Below are positions 4,995-6,299 of a stretch of 6,299 bases of DNA, in pieces. Made by a program: the position numbers and the translations under genes. The notes beneath the pieces are model-generated. The model was not told the DNA's origin, searched no databases, and worked only from the letters and a program-made list of their open reading frames with translations. Every line of letters begins with the position of its first letter. Positions within the stretch are counted from its first letter, which is position 1. Origin of the DNA: an uncultured Eubacteriales bacterium (GTDB taxonomy: Bacteria; Bacillota_A; Clostridia; Christensenellales; Aristaeellaceae); NCBI GenBank assembly GCA_944333375.1, contig CALVKX010000125.1, forward strand, positions 1-6,299, read 5' to 3'.

Positions 4995-6299
4995 TTAAAA
5001 TGGCAGGCGCATGCGGCCGCGCTTGCCGCGGGAGGACATCATCTGCTTCATCATGCCCTTGGCCTGCTCAAACTGACGGACCAGGGCGTTGACGTCCTGT
5101 ACGGTGGTGCCGCTGCCCGCCGCGATGCGCTTGCGGCGGCTGGCGTTGAGGATGCCGGGGTTGCGGCGCTCGCGCGGGGTCATGCTGCGGATGATGGCCT
5201 CGGGCTTTTTCATGGCGTCGTCGTCGATTTCCACGTTGGATAGCTTGTTGCCCACGCCCGGCAGCATGCTCAGCATGCTTTGCAGGCCGCCCATCTTCTT
5301 CATCTGCTGCATCTGGCTGAGGAAGTCCTCCAAGGTGAGCTGGTCGCGCGAGCCCTTTTTGACCAGCTTTTCGGCTTCCTCGCCGTCAAAGGCCTCCTGC
5401 GCCTTTTCGATGAGCGTCATCACGTCGCCCATGCCCAAAATGCGGCTGGCCATGCGGTCGGGGTGGAAGGGCTCGATGTCGGAGAGCTTCTCGCCCGTGC
5501 CGGAGAACTTGATGGGCTTGCCGACCACGGCCTTGATGGATAGGGCCGCGCCGCCGCGGGTGTCGCCGTCGAGCTTGGTGAGGATCACGCCGTCGATGCC
5601 CAGCGACTCGTCGAAGGTCTTGGCCACGTTGACCGCGTCCTGACCGGTCATGGCGTCCACCACGAAGAGGATCTCCTGAGGCTTGACCGCGGCCTTGACG
5701 CGCCTGAGCTCCTCCATGAGCTCGGTGTCGATGTGCAGGCGGCCGGCGGTGTCGATGATGAGCACGTCGCGGCCGTAGCTGCGCGCATGCTCGACGGCCT
5801 CCAGCGCCGTCTTGACCGGGTCCTGCGTGCCGTGCTCATACACCGGCACGTTGACCTGCTGGCCCACCACCTGCAGCTGCTTGATGGCGGCGGGGCGGTA
5901 GATGTCGCACGCGGCCAGCAGGGGCTTCTTGCCCGTCTTTTGCAGGTAGTTGGCCAGCTTGGCGGCCATGGTGGTCTTGCCCGCGCCCTGCAGGCCGCAG
6001 AGCATATAGATGGTGGGCACGCTGGACGACCAGGTCAGCCGCGCGTTTTCCGTGCCCATCAGGGCGGTCATTTCCTCGTTGACGATCTTGATGACCTGCT
6101 GGGCGGGCGAAAGGCTGTCCAGCACCTGCTGGCCCACGCAGCGCTCCGTGACCCGCTTGCAGAAGTCCTTGACGACCAGGTAGTTGACGTCGGCCTCCAG
6201 AAGCGCCATGCGCACCTCGCGCATGCCCTCGCGGACGGCCTGCTCGGTCAGCTTGCCGCGTCCCGTCAGCTTGGAGAGCGCCGAGGACAGCTTCTGACT
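4995..6299 (-). CDS. ffh: Signal recognition particle protein Ffh (SRP54), missing only its extreme N-terminus
   Basis: Ffh is the GTPase that, with SRP RNA, binds signal sequences on nascent chains and targets ribosomes to FtsY at the membrane. 434 residues are visible; the frame is open to the right edge, and by family comparison only about five or six N-terminal residues are missing. Counted from the edge, the N domain (with ALLEADVNYLVVKDF at 32-46) leads to the G domain: P-loop GLQGAGKTT (102-110), DIYRPAA (132-138), DTAGR (183-187), TKLDGD (241-246) and GTGEK (267-271). The methionine-rich M domain follows from about 320, with the SRP-RNA-binding SRRKRIAAGSG at 387-397 and a basic tail ending RMRLPF. 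The TAA stop is 70 bp before rpsP. It is the most upstream visible gene of the operon; any promoter lies outside the window. Confidence 0.98.
   Translation of the reverse strand, partial: SQKLSSALSKLTGRGKLTEQAVREGMREVRMALLEADVNYLVVKDFCKRVTERCVGQQVLDSLSPAQQVIKIVNEEMTALMGTENARLTWSSSVPTIYMLCGLQGAGKTTMAAKLANYLQKTGKKPLLAACDIYRPAAIKQLQVVGQQVNVPVYEHGTQDPVKTALEAVEHARSYGRDVLIIDTAGRLHIDTELMEELRRVKAAVKPQEILFVVDAMTGQDAVNVAKTFDESLGIDGVILTKLDGDTRGGAALSIKAVVGKPIKFSGTGEKLSDIEPFHPDRMASRILGMGDVMTLIEKAQEAFDGEEAEKLVKKGSRDQLTLEDFLSQMQQMKKMGGLQSMLSMLPGVGNKLSNVEIDDDAMKKPEAIIRSMTPRERRNPGILNASRRKRIAAGSGTTVQDVNALVRQFEQAKGMMKQMMSSRGKRGRMRLPF

Overview
This is a GC-rich bacterial chromosomal window made of ordinary, tightly packed housekeeping genes. 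I see no mobile element, CRISPR array or RNA gene. The order ffh, rpsP, khpA, rimM, trmD, the strong AGGAGG-type ribosome binding sites and the YvlD-like, SurE, RpiR-type and BaiN-like neighbours suggest a Gram-positive Firmicute. It is most likely a high-GC member of the Clostridia; the lineage is inferred from gene order and protein style, not from a marker comparison.

All genes but one are on the minus strand, so the window is best read from its right end. Block 1 (6299 to 2696) is the translation and secretion operon: ffh (its extreme N-terminus is cut by the window edge), rpsP, khpA, rimM, trmD, then a four-helix membrane protein I do not recognise. The genes are separated by 70, 4, 81, -20 and 1 bases. 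They supply the SRP GTPase, ribosomal protein S16, a KH RNA-binding protein, the 30S maturation factor RimM and the tRNA m1G37 methyltransferase. The 81-base khpA-rimM gap holds a near-perfect 42-nt stem-loop. rplS, which commonly follows trmD, is not there; the unknown membrane gene takes its place.

Block 2 is a single plus-strand gene (2530 to 2793) for a small ribbon-helix-helix-like protein. It converges with the membrane gene, and their 3' ends overlap by 98 bp. On its other side it is divergent from block 3 across a 192-bp gap.

Block 3 (2337 to 1, minus strand) appears to be one transcript starting at an extended -10 promoter near 2388. It encodes a YvlD/phage-holin-IV-like membrane protein, the SurE nucleotidase, an RpiR/MurR-type SIS-domain regulator (GTG start) and the N-terminal third or so of a BaiN/HI0933-type flavoprotein that runs off the left edge. 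The last two overlap by 8 bp.

The points most worth a second look are the 98-bp tail-to-tail overlap, the khpA-rimM hairpin, the unknown gene in the rplS position and the divergent small RHH protein. No clearly novel multi-gene system is visible.
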